Of a DNA stretch of 64,000 bases, positions 34,464 to 43,676 are shown one piece after another. The DNA is taken from contig JAWKLJ010000001.1 in NCBI GenBank assembly GCA_041392805.1, positions 3,100,001-3,164,000 of the forward strand, in the 5' to 3' direction. Position numbers and translations under genes: made by a program. The DNA is from Saprospiraceae bacterium. Its GTDB lineage: Bacteria; Bacteroidota; Bacteroidia; Chitinophagales; Saprospiraceae. The number at the start of each line of letters is the position of its first letter. Positions within the stretch are counted from its first letter, which is position 1. Below the pieces are notes generated by a model that was not told the DNA's origin, did not search any database, and saw only the letters and a list, made by a program, of their open reading frames with translations.

Positions 34464-35290
34464 ATCCCGATGGGATTGGAATTGGCTTGGTGTTTTGCTT
34501 GGTCTATTGCTGTTTTCCGACTTTCGACTTCCTGACTTACGACTTACGACTTTTCTCCTTCATGCTGGCTCTACCGATATTGAATCCCGATGGGATTGGA
34601 AATGGCTTGGTGTTTTGCTTGGGCTATTGCTGTTTTCCGACTTTCGACTTCCTGACTTACGACTTTTCTCCTTCATGCTGGCTCTACCGATATTGAATCC
34701 CGATGGGATTGGAATTGGCTTGGTGTTTGCTTGGGCTATTGCTGTTTTCCGACTTTCGACTTCCTGACTTACGACTTTTCTCCTTCATGCTGGCTCTACC
34801 GATATTGAATCCCGATGGGATTGGAATTGGCTTGGTGTTTGCTTGGTCTATTGCTGTTTTCCGACTTTCGACTTCCTGACTTACGACTTTTCTCCTTCAT
34901 GCTGGCTCTACCGATATTGAATCCCGATGGGATTGGAAATGGCTTGGTGTTTGCTTGGGCTGTTGTTTCTTTCCGCCCTCGACTTACGACTTACGACCAG
35001 CTACACCTCCGCCCTCGACTTACGACTTACGCCTTCCCGCCTTCATGCTGGCTCTACCGATATTGAATCCCGATGGGATTGGAAATGGCTTGGTGTTTGC
35101 TTGGGCTATTGCTGCTTTCCGACTTTCGACTTCCTGACTTCCCGACTTTTCTCCTTCATGCTGGCTCTATCAATATTGAATCCCGATGGGATTGGAATTG
35201 GCTTGGTGTTTGCTTGGGCTATTGCTGCTTTCCGACTTACGACTTACGACTTACCACCAGCACTCCTCCGCCCTCGACTTACTGACTTAC
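34440..35290 (+). repeat. Seven-fold tandem repeat, ~112-bp unit
   Basis: A block containing CTACCGATATTGAATCCC recurs at 34451, 34571, 34684, 34796, 34908, 35054 and, slightly altered, 35167, giving steps of 120, 113, 112, 112, 146 and 113 bp. Each unit carries the small hairpin AATCCC-GAT-GGGATT, then GGCTTGGTGTTTGC and a tail of CGACTT-type hexamers. The unit is not a multiple of three, so the long open frames through it are not genes. It lies between two convergent genes; the minus-strand MutS-like gene ends in its last unit. Confidence 0.9.
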
Positions 35291-37092
35291 ACCTTAATCC
35301 CCATTTGTTGCATTAACAAAGTAGCATTAAAGCTTTCGCTCACCCCTTTTTTCAATTTAAAATCAAAAGCCAGTGCGCCATTTTTGATTTCCACTTCAAT
35401 GCGAAGGTTTTCTATGGCGCCTCCTGCCGTGGCTTCGAGGGTGCCTAATTCGAGGTCATGGGTGGCGATCAATCCACCGCCTTTATATTCGATCAACTGG
35501 CGAATCAAGGCCTTTGCGCCGGTGTGGCGATCCACCGAATTGGTCCCTTTGAGTATTTCGTCCAGCAGGAAAAAGATGGGACGTTCTTGTGCTTTCCCAA
35601 GGGCTGCCGCTTCTACTGCCTCAATAATGACTTTCAGTCTTTTGAGCTCGGCATAAAAGGAAGAGGTGCTTTCATGCAAGGCGTCCTGGGTGCGCATGCT
35701 GGTATAAACCTGTAGTTGTGGCAGGCGCAAGGAGCGTGCACAAACCGGACTACCTGAAAGCCCTAAAACCAGGTTGATGCCAAGGGTTCGGAGAAAAGTA
35801 CTTTTACCCGCCATATTCGAGCCGGTAATCAATTTGATATGTCCCTGGATAGGCATAGCAATATCATTGGTAACCACCTTGTCTCGGTGAATCAAGGGGT
35901 GCCCAATGCCAATGGCCTCCAACTGCTTTTCCTCCTGAATAAGGGGAAAGGACCAGTGAGGATGATTATAAGACAAATTGCCAAAGCTGGCCAAAACCTC
36001 AAATTCTGAAAGTGCGGTAAACCATTTAGGTAATTTTTCTTTTTGTGCTTCCCGCCACTTTTCCAGTCGATAGACCCAATGTAAGTCCCATAATCCGCCA
36101 ATATTCAGCAAGATGGCAAAGACATTGAATCGCACATTCAACTGGCTGATTAAATAAGATAATCGTTTAATGGACTGGGACGCTTTTTGTTCTTTCTGCA
36201 AAAAAGCAGCTTGTAATTCGCGCAGGAAAGGAGCCTCAAATTGGCCTATTTCGATTTGCTGGATCAGCCGGGCATAATGGGATAGCATGGCTTCTGCATG
36301 CGTAGTTCGCCTATGGGTATCATTTACACGCTGGACCGTTCGTTGCAAAATAATAGCAGGAGGTAAAAGCATTAGCAAAAAGAATTGCCAGGGCCAATAA
36401 AAAATCCAAAGTGCCAGGGCTGCCAAAAACCAAAAGGGCGCCACATAAAGTGCTATTTTCAACCCCAATTGATTCGAGACAAAGGCAGGATCCTTCAACC
36501 AATCATAAAGGGCTTTTAAGTGAACAGGGTCGTCTGCTGTTTCTCGTCCATAAGCCTGGAAATGCTGCCGCCAGCCCACCTGCTCCTGTAAATCCTGGAT
36601 GGCGACTTGCCGTTGGTTAATTATAGGTGTATCTACCGGATGGTTTAGGTAATCAGCCAGTTTTTGGCGGCCAATCTCAGTAGCCGTTCTATTGATGTAT
36701 TGGAAAAGCGAATAGGGGCCGAATAAATCAAAATCCAAGGCATAGGGATGCTCCATTTCCAAGTACTTTGCACCATTATCAAAAGCTTGAAAGTCATGGT
36801 CTAAAGCCTGTATTTCCATCCCATTGATCTTAGCTAACTCTTCCGTATGGAGTGCTTGATGCAGGATACCCTGGTGCCATTGTATAAAATGGTAAAAACC
36901 AAAAATGAACAGAAAGGCAAAGCCCACCGCCCAATACCAGGCGATACTCCCCACAAAAATAGCCACCGCCAATCCTCCGATAAACACGCCTAATCTGACA
37001 AAAGAAAAGCGTTCGTATCGACGCCTTAATTGTAGGGCTTCTTGGTCAAAAGCAGCCACCCGCTTCTGGTAAAATGTTTTCAATACTTGCAT
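35287..37092 (-). CDS. Membrane-anchored MutS-like ATPase
   Basis: The ATG at 37092 (MQVLKTFYQKRVAAFDQEAL) is preferred; the 70 codons before it lie in repeat DNA. The 601-residue product has two or three N-terminal membrane segments (around residues 35-70 and again 200-235), then helical lever-like segments and a MutS-type ABC ATPase: Walker A GSNMAGKST, the signature STSSFYAEL, Walker B FFLLDEILKGTN and the H-loop THD. Mismatch-recognition and connector domains of MutS1 are absent, and the membrane anchor argues against ordinary mismatch repair. Such shortened MutS relatives are known in Bacteroidota without a clear function. It is the last gene downstream of the metal-efflux operon. Confidence 0.85.
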   Translation of the reverse strand: MQVLKTFYQKRVAAFDQEALQLRRRYERFSFVRLGVFIGGLAVAIFVGSIAWYWAVGFAFLFIFGFYHFIQWHQGILHQALHTEELAKINGMEIQALDHDFQAFDNGAKYLEMEHPYALDFDLFGPYSLFQYINRTATEIGRQKLADYLNHPVDTPIINQRQVAIQDLQEQVGWRQHFQAYGRETADDPVHLKALYDWLKDPAFVSNQLGLKIALYVAPFWFLAALALWIFYWPWQFFLLMLLPPAIILQRTVQRVNDTHRRTTHAEAMLSHYARLIQQIEIGQFEAPFLRELQAAFLQKEQKASQSIKRLSYLISQLNVRFNVFAILLNIGGLWDLHWVYRLEKWREAQKEKLPKWFTALSEFEVLASFGNLSYNHPHWSFPLIQEEKQLEAIGIGHPLIHRDKVVTNDIAMPIQGHIKLITGSNMAGKSTFLRTLGINLVLGLSGSPVCARSLRLPQLQVYTSMRTQDALHESTSSFYAELKRLKVIIEAVEAAALGKAQERPIFFLLDEILKGTNSVDRHTGAKALIRQLIEYKGGGLIATHDLELGTLEATAGGAIENLRIEVEIKNGALAFDFKLKKGVSESFNATLLMQQMGIKV

Positions 37093-37144
37093 CGAGTGAT
37101 CATTGTTCTCCGCGAAAATAAGAAAAAGGCTTAGTAGAGCCATT

Positions 37145-37275
37145 GAAATGGCAATTTCAATCAAAATGGCAATGAAAATTAAAATACCTGCCTGCCGAAG
37201 GCAGGAAAATGCCGCCTGCGTCGCTGTGCCGCCGCGCCGCAGGAGTCCTAAGCCGCTGGGCCAATAGCTCCAGCT
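37145..37275 (+). repeat. Non-coding repeat upstream of the MutS-like gene
   Basis: It repeats the block order of 34340-34463. Within it CCTGCCTGCCGAAGGCAGG forms a compact hairpin around 37188-37206, and the stretch to 37330 is unusually GC-rich for this window. No gene is supported between 37093 and 37331. Confidence 0.5.
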
Positions 37276-37331
37276 ATGGACCCGCCACCTGCTCGCCAGC
37301 AATCGAGCTCCAGTTCGAACTTAGACAACCG

Positions 37332-38588
37332 CTAATGCTGATGTCCAGCTCCTTCTTCCCCTTTCTTGGTTTGCGCCATCAAAAAATAAGCCCCCGTTGT
37401 GACAATTTCAGCATTGGGATTTAGCGGTTCAAGAGGATCGACGGCGACATAGCCGAAATCTCGGGCACCCGTCAGTACCTGTATTTTTTTAAAATGCGTT
37501 TCTTCTCCATGTATTTCTTCTTTGACAAAGATGTAGAAGAGGCCCTTGTCGATCGTAACCGCTTCTTCGGGCAGGGAAGGAACTCCTTTGTCTTCCAAGA
37601 TAATCCGTGCCTCAACGTACATGCCAGGTAGTAAATCCGGTTTTTCACTGATCATTTCCGCATGCACCTGAATGGCACGCAATGCTTCATCCAGGGCTTT
37701 ACCAATGGCAAAAACACGTGCTTCCATGACTTCCTTCGGGTTACTTTGAAGGCTGAAGAGCAGCTTTTGCCCTTCCGTAATGTAGGAAATATCTTTTTCG
37801 AAGACGGTAAGATCAATATGCAAATGATGGTTGTCCACAATTTCAAATAAGGCCTGCTGGTTGTTGACAAATGTACCCGTATTGACCATTATATTTCGAA
37901 CGTAGCCAGCGATAGGGCTAAAGACCTGGATGCTGGATACTAAATCAGCCGTCGCAGCAGCGGGAAGTGGTATGCCCATGATGTGTAGTTTCGTGCTTAG
38001 TCCCTTGAGGCGAGCCTGGGCAATGGCTTGTTCAGATTGTATCTTATCTAATTGCTTTTGAGCGGCAATTTCTTTGTCCACTAAGTCCTGCTGCCGCACC
38101 AACTCTTTATCAAGGTATAGCAGTTGGCCTTGGGTTTCAAGATAAGCCTGTTGCCATTCGATGAAATCAGGGTTTTGAAGCGTTACGAGTGCAGCCCCTT
38201 TTTCGACAAATTGCCCTGGCTTAACGTGAATACGGGTGACCTTCCCGCCCGCCATAGCACTGACACTGGCCTTGTTTTGGGGTGGTAATTCCAATTGGCC
38301 GTTGACCTTGAGGGTCGCCTTTAGGTTTTTTAAGGTCATTTTCCCTAGCTCCAATCCAATTTTTTCCATTTGAATAGCGGTGAGCCCAACTTCTTCTCCC
38401 ATCTCTTCTTCTGCGTGGTCGGATACTAACTCGCCGGAGGGGACTCCATGCTCGTGGTCCTCCGCCTCATGGGTGTGACCTGCTGCTTCGGTATGGGTAT
38501 GTCCTTCCGCTCCGTGTTCGTGGTCTTTGTTATGGCATGCACTGAGGGAGAAGATTAGCAAGCTAAGTAGCATAAAATAATTTCTCAT
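37332..38588 (-). CDS. RND efflux periplasmic adaptor (CzcB/CusB-like), His-rich lipoprotein
   Basis: 418 residues. A lipoprotein signal (MLLSLLIFSLSACHN) leads into a region crowded with His/Glu (DHEHGAEGHTHTE) that probably binds metal. The adaptor core follows: barrel-sandwich halves around SVSAMAGGKVTRIHVKPGQFVEKG and IQVFSPIAGYVRNIMV, a hairpin between them, and beta-barrel/membrane-proximal parts. The C-terminus again ends in His (GAGHQH). It lies downstream of the CzcA-type pump with one short element (38606-38754) between them, so co-expression is likely but not certain. Confidence 0.9.
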   Translation of the reverse strand: MRNYFMLLSLLIFSLSACHNKDHEHGAEGHTHTEAAGHTHEAEDHEHGVPSGELVSDHAEEEMGEEVGLTAIQMEKIGLELGKMTLKNLKATLKVNGQLELPPQNKASVSAMAGGKVTRIHVKPGQFVEKGAALVTLQNPDFIEWQQAYLETQGQLLYLDKELVRQQDLVDKEIAAQKQLDKIQSEQAIAQARLKGLSTKLHIMGIPLPAAATADLVSSIQVFSPIAGYVRNIMVNTGTFVNNQQALFEIVDNHHLHIDLTVFEKDISYITEGQKLLFSLQSNPKEVMEARVFAIGKALDEALRAIQVHAEMISEKPDLLPGMYVEARIILEDKGVPSLPEEAVTIDKGLFYIFVKEEIHGEETHFKKIQVLTGARDFGYVAVDPLEPLNPNAEIVTTGAYFLMAQTKKGEEGAGHQH

Positions 38589-38605
38589 AAGGGTCTGATT
38601 TATTT

Positions 38606-38754
38606 GGACTTTTGAAACTTTTGGAAATTCTCCGTTTCCAGGTTAGAAGTGGGAGGTCGGAAGTCGGAAGTCGGAAAATTGTGCCCCTGGGCCTTTCCGC
38701 CTTCCCACTTCCGCTTTCTACCTTACGCCTTCAAAACAGCGAATGTCAAAGTCC
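38606..38754 (+). mobile_element. Dispersed short element, copy C (MITE-like)
   Basis: Ends GGACTTTTGAAACTTTTGG and, on the opposite strand, TTGGACTTTGACATTCGC. Shares TCCGTTTCCAGGTTAGAAG, GTCGGAAGTCGG and CTTTCCGCCTTCC blocks with copies at 31777-31906 and 18685-18875. It sits between the czcA-like and czcB-like genes, where it may separate their expression. Confidence 0.7.
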
Positions 38755-38790
38755 AATGATTTATCTTTGCGCAATAAATAAAAGGGAGGC

Positions 38791-41700
38791 TTAGTCCACT
38801 AATAAATATCGCCTTTGGTTTTGTAAAAAATGATATTGGTAAAGCGCATCCAGGTACTGAAAACGATACTTAATGAGTTGTTCAATGCCCTGCACATACT
38901 CCAGGTAAGTCGCCTCACTCTGGCGATAGGCTTCTACGACCAATTGTTGCCGTTCTGCTGCTTGTGGAAGCAAGACCGTTTCGATGTATTGAAGGCTCTC
39001 CAACTGGCGTTGAAGCTGTATATCCAGTTTTCGGTAAGTGTTCGTTAACTGAAGCCGGACGTCTTCCGAGTTGGCCTGTTGGATAGCTATATTAAGAGAT
39101 GCAGCTTCTGCCTGGCGCTTTGTCGCCTGGGTAAAGAGCGGAACGTTAATACCCAATTGATACCCATAAAAGAGTATTTTCCCATTGACGGATTGAAGTC
39201 GAAAACCAGTGTTGAGTTGTGGGAGATTTTGGCTTTTGATGACGTCAACCTGAGCAGCCGACACTTGTTGCTGTTGCTGAAAGTGTAGCAGCTGAGGGTG
39301 CTGGTCAAGGGCTATGTTAACCTTGTCCGTTGGTGGAGGCAATGCCGCTGTAGCCGTTTCAAAAAGGGTATCCGTAGACAGCCATCGATTAAAGTGCTGC
39401 AACATGATTTGGTAATCAGCTAAGGTCTGCTGTCGGGTCAGCTGGGTTTCCTCCCGCTTGGTCTGAGCCGTTAGCAAAGGGATCCGTCCGCTTTCTCCCG
39501 CCTCAAACAATTGCTGGCTAAGCGTCACGAAATCCTGGTAAAGGTTCATTTGTTGCTCAATGATACTTTGTTTTTGCTGATAATATAGCAAGTCAAAATA
39601 AGCCAAAGCTACTGCCCCTTTCACCTCTTGCTCCGTAAGGGCCAGCTGCGCCTTAGCTAAGGCGGTTTGGGCACTGTAAAATTGCCGAAGCACCCTGGTC
39701 GTTTTGGGTAAGTTAAAGTTTTGCTGGATGCCCAGGGAATGAATCCCACTATTACCCGCCAGGTCAAATTCTTCTCCTGTGACAAAAATATTGGCAGCCG
39801 GATGGGAGGCCGGGATCGTACTGAGCTGCTGCCCTTGCTGGACTTGCAGTCGATTGGCTCGCAGACTAGGGTATATAGCCAGGGCCTTTTCCTGGGCTTC
39901 TTCCAAGGATATTTGCTGGCTTTGGGCCTGTACAGCCGTACTCAGGAGCAATAAAGCAACCATACCTGCTACGGAACCGGATTTTAATGTCCATTGTTTT
40001 TCTGAGAAATAGTAGAGGATAGGCAAAATAATCAGCGTCAGGAAAGTGGCCGTAATCAATCCACCAATCACAACCGTTGCCAGCGGTTGTTGTACCTCTG
40101 CCCCCGCAGTAGTTGAAATAGCCATAGGTAGGAAACCAAAAGAGGCCACGGCAGCCGTCATCACAACAGGGCGCAACCTGACTTTCGTGCCATTCATAAT
40201 GCGTTCCATGACTGTCATCGTTTCTTCTTTTTTCAATCGATTAAAATAGGCGATCAGTACAATGCCATTGAGTACGGCCACCCCAAAAAGTGCAATAAAA
40301 CCCACCCCCGCAGAGATGCTGAAGGGCATACCGCGCAGGTACAAAGCCCAAACACCACCAATCGCAGAAAGCGGAATGGCGGTGTAAATCAGCAGCGTTT
40401 GCTTAACCGACCCAAAGGTGAGGAAAAGCAAGACGAAAATCAGGGTTAAGGCAATCGGCACAGCGATCATCAAACGGGCTTGTGCCCTTTCCAGGTTTTC
40501 AAACTGCCCTCCGTAAGTAATATAGTAACCGGGCGCTAGTTCTAAGCCACCGTCAAGCCGATCCTGAATATCGGCTACCAATTGTTGAATATCTCGTTCC
40601 CGCGCATTTACCCCTATCGTGATTCGCCGCTGGGTGTTATCCCTGGAAATCTGGGTAGGGCCTTCTTGGAATTCCACTTGCGCCACTTCATACAGTGGAA
40701 TTTGTTGACCGTTGGGAAGCGGAATAAATAAATTGCGGATGTCTTCAATATCTTGTCGGAAAGGAATATCCAACCGCACCACCAAATCAAATCGCTTTTC
40801 TCCTTCAAAGATCGAACCTGCGGAAGCGCCGGCAAATCCGGCCCTGATCATATGGTTTATGGCCATAATATTCAGCCCATACTTAGCTATTTTTGCCCGA
40901 TCATATTGGATAATCATTTGTTGCAGCCCTGCTGTTGCCTCCACTTGTAGGTCCCCCACGCCAGGAATTTGTTCAATTAACGCTTTCGCCTCTTTGGCTT
41001 TTTGGGCTAAAATACCAATGTCCTCACCATAAATTTTAATGGCAATATCCTGTCGGATGCCCGTCATCAATTCATTGAAACGCATTTGGATGGGTTGGGT
41101 GAACTCGTACATGACCCCTGGGAATTTATTCATTTCTACCTCCATTTTGGCAAAGAGCTCCTCACGGGTTCGGGCTGAGGTCCATTCTTTTTTGGGTTTC
41201 AAAATGACATATATGTCGCCAGCCTCCAACGGCATGATATCTGTCGGAATCTCTGCCGTTCCGATTTTGGTGACCACCTTTTCGACCTCCGGGAAATTAT
41301 CCAGTAAAATGCGCTGTAGGTGCGCCGAAACTTCCACTCCCTGCCCCAATGAACTCCCAGGCGGCAGAATTTGATGCAGCGCAAAGTCTCCCTCTTCCAG
41401 GGTGGGAATGAACTCCCCGCCCATTCGACTAAAGATCCAAAGACTAACCGCAAAAAGACCAAGGGTTAGGAAGAGGACCAATCGTTTAAAGTGAAGCGAA
41501 AATTGCAGCACGGGGCGATACCATTTGTACAGCTGCATAATGATCCGGTCGGCAATGGTCTGCTTATCCTGGATGTTTTTTTGTAAAAAAAGCGCCGCCA
41601 TCATCGGTACATAGGTCAACGAAAGCAACAAAGCGCCCAAGATGGCAAAGCTTACCGTTTGCGCCATCGGCTTGAACATTTTACCTTCCACCCCAGTGAG

Positions 41701-43092
41701 GAAAAGAATGGGTATATAAACAATCAAAATGATGATCTCTCCAAAGGCCGCTGATTTCCGAATTTGAGTTGAAGCAAGGCTGACTTCGCCATCCATTTGC
41801 GCCTGCGATAGGTGTTCGCCTTTTTTTCGTATGGCTAAATGATGAAGAATGGCTTCCACAATAATCACCGCTCCATCTACAATCAACCCAAAGTCGATCG
41901 CTCCCAGGCTCATCAAGTTGGCAGATACGCCAAACAGCCGCATCATAGATACCGCAAACAACATCGCCAGAGGAATGACCGAAGCCACAATCAAACCTGC
42001 TCGAAAATTGCCCAATAATAAGACCAAAACAAAGACGACGATCAGGCCCCCTTCCACGAGGTTGGTAATGACAGTTTTGGTGGTTCGATCCACCAGTTTG
42101 CTACGATCGAGATAGGGTTCTATAATGATACCTTCAGGCAAGGATTTTTCAATCTGCACCATTCGCGCTTTCACCCTTTCCGTTACTTCTGCCGCATTGG
42201 CACCCTTGAGCATCAACACCTGGCCTGCCACGACCTCTCCAATGCCATTCATGGTCACGGCACCAAATCGTGGCGCATGGCCAAACTGTACCTTGGCCAC
42301 ATCTTTCACCAAAACAGGCTGTCCATTGACATTCTTAACCACTATCTGTTCGATGTCCTCCTTGCTTTTTACCAAGCCCTCACTTCTGATAAAATAGGTG
42401 TAATGTTTCTTTTCAATATAGGAGCCGCCAGTATTGGCATTGTTCTCCTCAATCGCCTGGAAGAGGTCGCCCAAACTCAGCTGCATACTTTTCAGTTTGT
42501 CGGGATCAACGGCGACTTCGTATTGCTTGAGGTAACCACCTGAGCTATTCACCTCAATCACCCCTTCGAGACCCACTAATTGCCTTTTTACCACCCAATC
42601 TTGTAAACTTCGCAATTCCATGGCAGAATATTGGTCTTCATAGCCTACTGCTGGATAAATGACGTATTGATAAATCTCCCCCAGCCCCGTCGTGATAGGC
42701 CCCATCTCTGGCTGCCCAAGCCCTGGCGGAATTTGATTTTGCACGGTTTTTATCCGTTCATCAATGAGCTGACGAGCTAAATACACGTTCATGTCCTCCT
42801 CAAACACAACGGTAATTACCGAAAGGCCAAAGCGAGAAACCGAACGAATTTCAATGACCTTGGGGATATTGCCCATTGCCATCTCAAGCGGATAGGTGAT
42901 GAGTTGTTCCACCTCTTGTGCAGCCAAAGTGGGCGCATTGGTAATCACTTGTACCTGGTTGTCTGTGATATCTGGCACAGCATCCAGTGGTAAATGCTGA
43001 AGGGAGTACATTCCCCAACCCACCATGGCTGCTACCAACAAACCAACAATCAGCTTCTGTTGTATGGAAAATCGAATGATATGATCTATCAT
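38791..43092 (-). CDS. CzcA-type heavy-metal RND pump fused to an outer-membrane factor
   Basis: 1433 residues, against about 1040 for a plain CzcA. Residues 1 to ~1035 form a complete RND pump (HLPLDAVPDITDNQVQV start; proton-relay motif DFGLIVDGAV in TM4; FGVAVLNGIVLI near TM11). The DFG..VDGAV motif is that of the Zn/Co/Cd/Ni group rather than the Cu/Ag group. After a hydrophobic junction (~1037-1057, ending TAVQAQ, like a signal peptide) residues ~1060-1433 are a TolC/CzcC-like outer-membrane factor. This RND-OMF fusion is known in Bacteroidota. It is preceded by a His-rich gene and followed by the adaptor gene. Confidence 0.9.
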   Translation of the reverse strand: MIDHIIRFSIQQKLIVGLLVAAMVGWGMYSLQHLPLDAVPDITDNQVQVITNAPTLAAQEVEQLITYPLEMAMGNIPKVIEIRSVSRFGLSVITVVFEEDMNVYLARQLIDERIKTVQNQIPPGLGQPEMGPITTGLGEIYQYVIYPAVGYEDQYSAMELRSLQDWVVKRQLVGLEGVIEVNSSGGYLKQYEVAVDPDKLKSMQLSLGDLFQAIEENNANTGGSYIEKKHYTYFIRSEGLVKSKEDIEQIVVKNVNGQPVLVKDVAKVQFGHAPRFGAVTMNGIGEVVAGQVLMLKGANAAEVTERVKARMVQIEKSLPEGIIIEPYLDRSKLVDRTTKTVITNLVEGGLIVVFVLVLLLGNFRAGLIVASVIPLAMLFAVSMMRLFGVSANLMSLGAIDFGLIVDGAVIIVEAILHHLAIRKKGEHLSQAQMDGEVSLASTQIRKSAAFGEIIILIVYIPILFLTGVEGKMFKPMAQTVSFAILGALLLSLTYVPMMAALFLQKNIQDKQTIADRIIMQLYKWYRPVLQFSLHFKRLVLFLTLGLFAVSLWIFSRMGGEFIPTLEEGDFALHQILPPGSSLGQGVEVSAHLQRILLDNFPEVEKVVTKIGTAEIPTDIMPLEAGDIYVILKPKKEWTSARTREELFAKMEVEMNKFPGVMYEFTQPIQMRFNELMTGIRQDIAIKIYGEDIGILAQKAKEAKALIEQIPGVGDLQVEATAGLQQMIIQYDRAKIAKYGLNIMAINHMIRAGFAGASAGSIFEGEKRFDLVVRLDIPFRQDIEDIRNLFIPLPNGQQIPLYEVAQVEFQEGPTQISRDNTQRRITIGVNARERDIQQLVADIQDRLDGGLELAPGYYITYGGQFENLERAQARLMIAVPIALTLIFVLLFLTFGSVKQTLLIYTAIPLSAIGGVWALYLRGMPFSISAGVGFIALFGVAVLNGIVLIAYFNRLKKEETMTVMERIMNGTKVRLRPVVMTAAVASFGFLPMAISTTAGAEVQQPLATVVIGGLITATFLTLIILPILYYFSEKQWTLKSGSVAGMVALLLLSTAVQAQSQQISLEEAQEKALAIYPSLRANRLQVQQGQQLSTIPASHPAANIFVTGEEFDLAGNSGIHSLGIQQNFNLPKTTRVLRQFYSAQTALAKAQLALTEQEVKGAVALAYFDLLYYQQKQSIIEQQMNLYQDFVTLSQQLFEAGESGRIPLLTAQTKREETQLTRQQTLADYQIMLQHFNRWLSTDTLFETATAALPPPTDKVNIALDQHPQLLHFQQQQQVSAAQVDVIKSQNLPQLNTGFRLQSVNGKILFYGYQLGINVPLFTQATKRQAEAASLNIAIQQANSEDVRLQLTNTYRKLDIQLQRQLESLQYIETVLLPQAAERQQLVVEAYRQSEATYLEYVQGIEQLIKYRFQYLDALYQYHFLQNQRRYLLVD

Positions 43093-43150
43093 TAGCGTTA
43101 ATACTTTAAGATTTTCTTGCAGATTTCTGCGTACCTAAATGAGCATGATG

Positions 43151-43558
43151 TTAAATAGACGCTAAACGCTCGGAAGGAGGCTCAATCAGGGTGCGATGAA
43201 ACCCCGTCAAATGGAATGGATTATGAAAATATTGCGGTTGGAATATTATAACAGCAGAAGAGGTTTCTTCTGGTTGGCTAAGAGAAGAGACCCATACGAC
43301 TATCGTATCATGGATCGTATGGAAGGGCATTTCGCTATGATCCGTTTCCTTGGAATGCTGGTGATGATCTGGATTGATGAAGTGATCATAGATAAAATGA
43401 TTCCAGGAAAAGGCTTGTCCAAGTTGCGTTCCTTCTAATTTGTGCACTTGTACATGTTGCAACAAGTCCTTAACATGCAAAAGTTGGCCATAGTCAGACC
43501 CCGGAAGGAGGCTGCCAATAAAAATGTAAATGGCCAAAAATTTTGCAGTTATTTTCAT
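43151..43558 (-). CDS. His-rich exported protein of the metal-efflux operon
   Basis: 135 residues with an N-terminal hydrophobic segment (FLAIYIFIGSLLPGSDYG) and a histidine-rich middle (NPDHHQHSKETDHSEMPFHTIHD). Similar small His-rich proteins often precede CzcA-type pumps in Bacteroidota, with no established function. It is first in the minus-strand operon (58 bp before the pump gene) and lies just downstream of the candidate operator at 43568-43598. Metal binding or sensing in the periplasm is likely (inference). Confidence 0.7.
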   Translation of the reverse strand: MKITAKFLAIYIFIGSLLPGSDYGQLLHVKDLLQHVQVHKLEGTQLGQAFSWNHFIYDHFINPDHHQHSKETDHSEMPFHTIHDTIVVWVSSLSQPEETSSAVIIFQPQYFHNPFHLTGFHRTLIEPPSERLASI

Positions 43559-43567
43559 TTTATTAAA

Positions 43568-43598
43568 ATTAGGTAGTTATAATACCTAATCTTAGGTA
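43568..43598. promoter_or_regulatory. Candidate operator of the metal-efflux operon
   Basis: Three half-sites are arranged as ATTAGGTA (43568-43575), TACCTAAT (43583-43590) and TTAGGTA (43592-43598): two overlapping perfect inverted repeats sharing the middle half-site. It begins 10 bp upstream of the start codon of the His-rich gene. Such double dyads fit a repressor of the ArsR or MerR type. The regulator is not in the window. Confidence 0.6.
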
Positions 43599-43676
43599 TA
43601 AAGATAGGACTTTTTTTTTTGAAAACAGGAATGGTCTACTCGAAATAGATGTTTTTTACTTTATGGCGAAGATTAT

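Noticed and set aside
34440..35290. Repeat array considered as CRISPR
   Set aside because: Units are ~112 bp with almost no unique spacers, and no cas genes are present.
34232..35656. Overlapping plus-strand frames rich in LALPILNPDGIG-type repeats
   Set aside because: They run through a ~112-bp tandem repeat whose unit is not a multiple of three, so the same DNA is read in different frames; no start or family is supported.
37093..37302. 70-codon N-terminal extension of the MutS-like protein
   Set aside because: It lies in the repeat and GC-rich non-coding segment; the ATG at 37092 fits the homologous start better.
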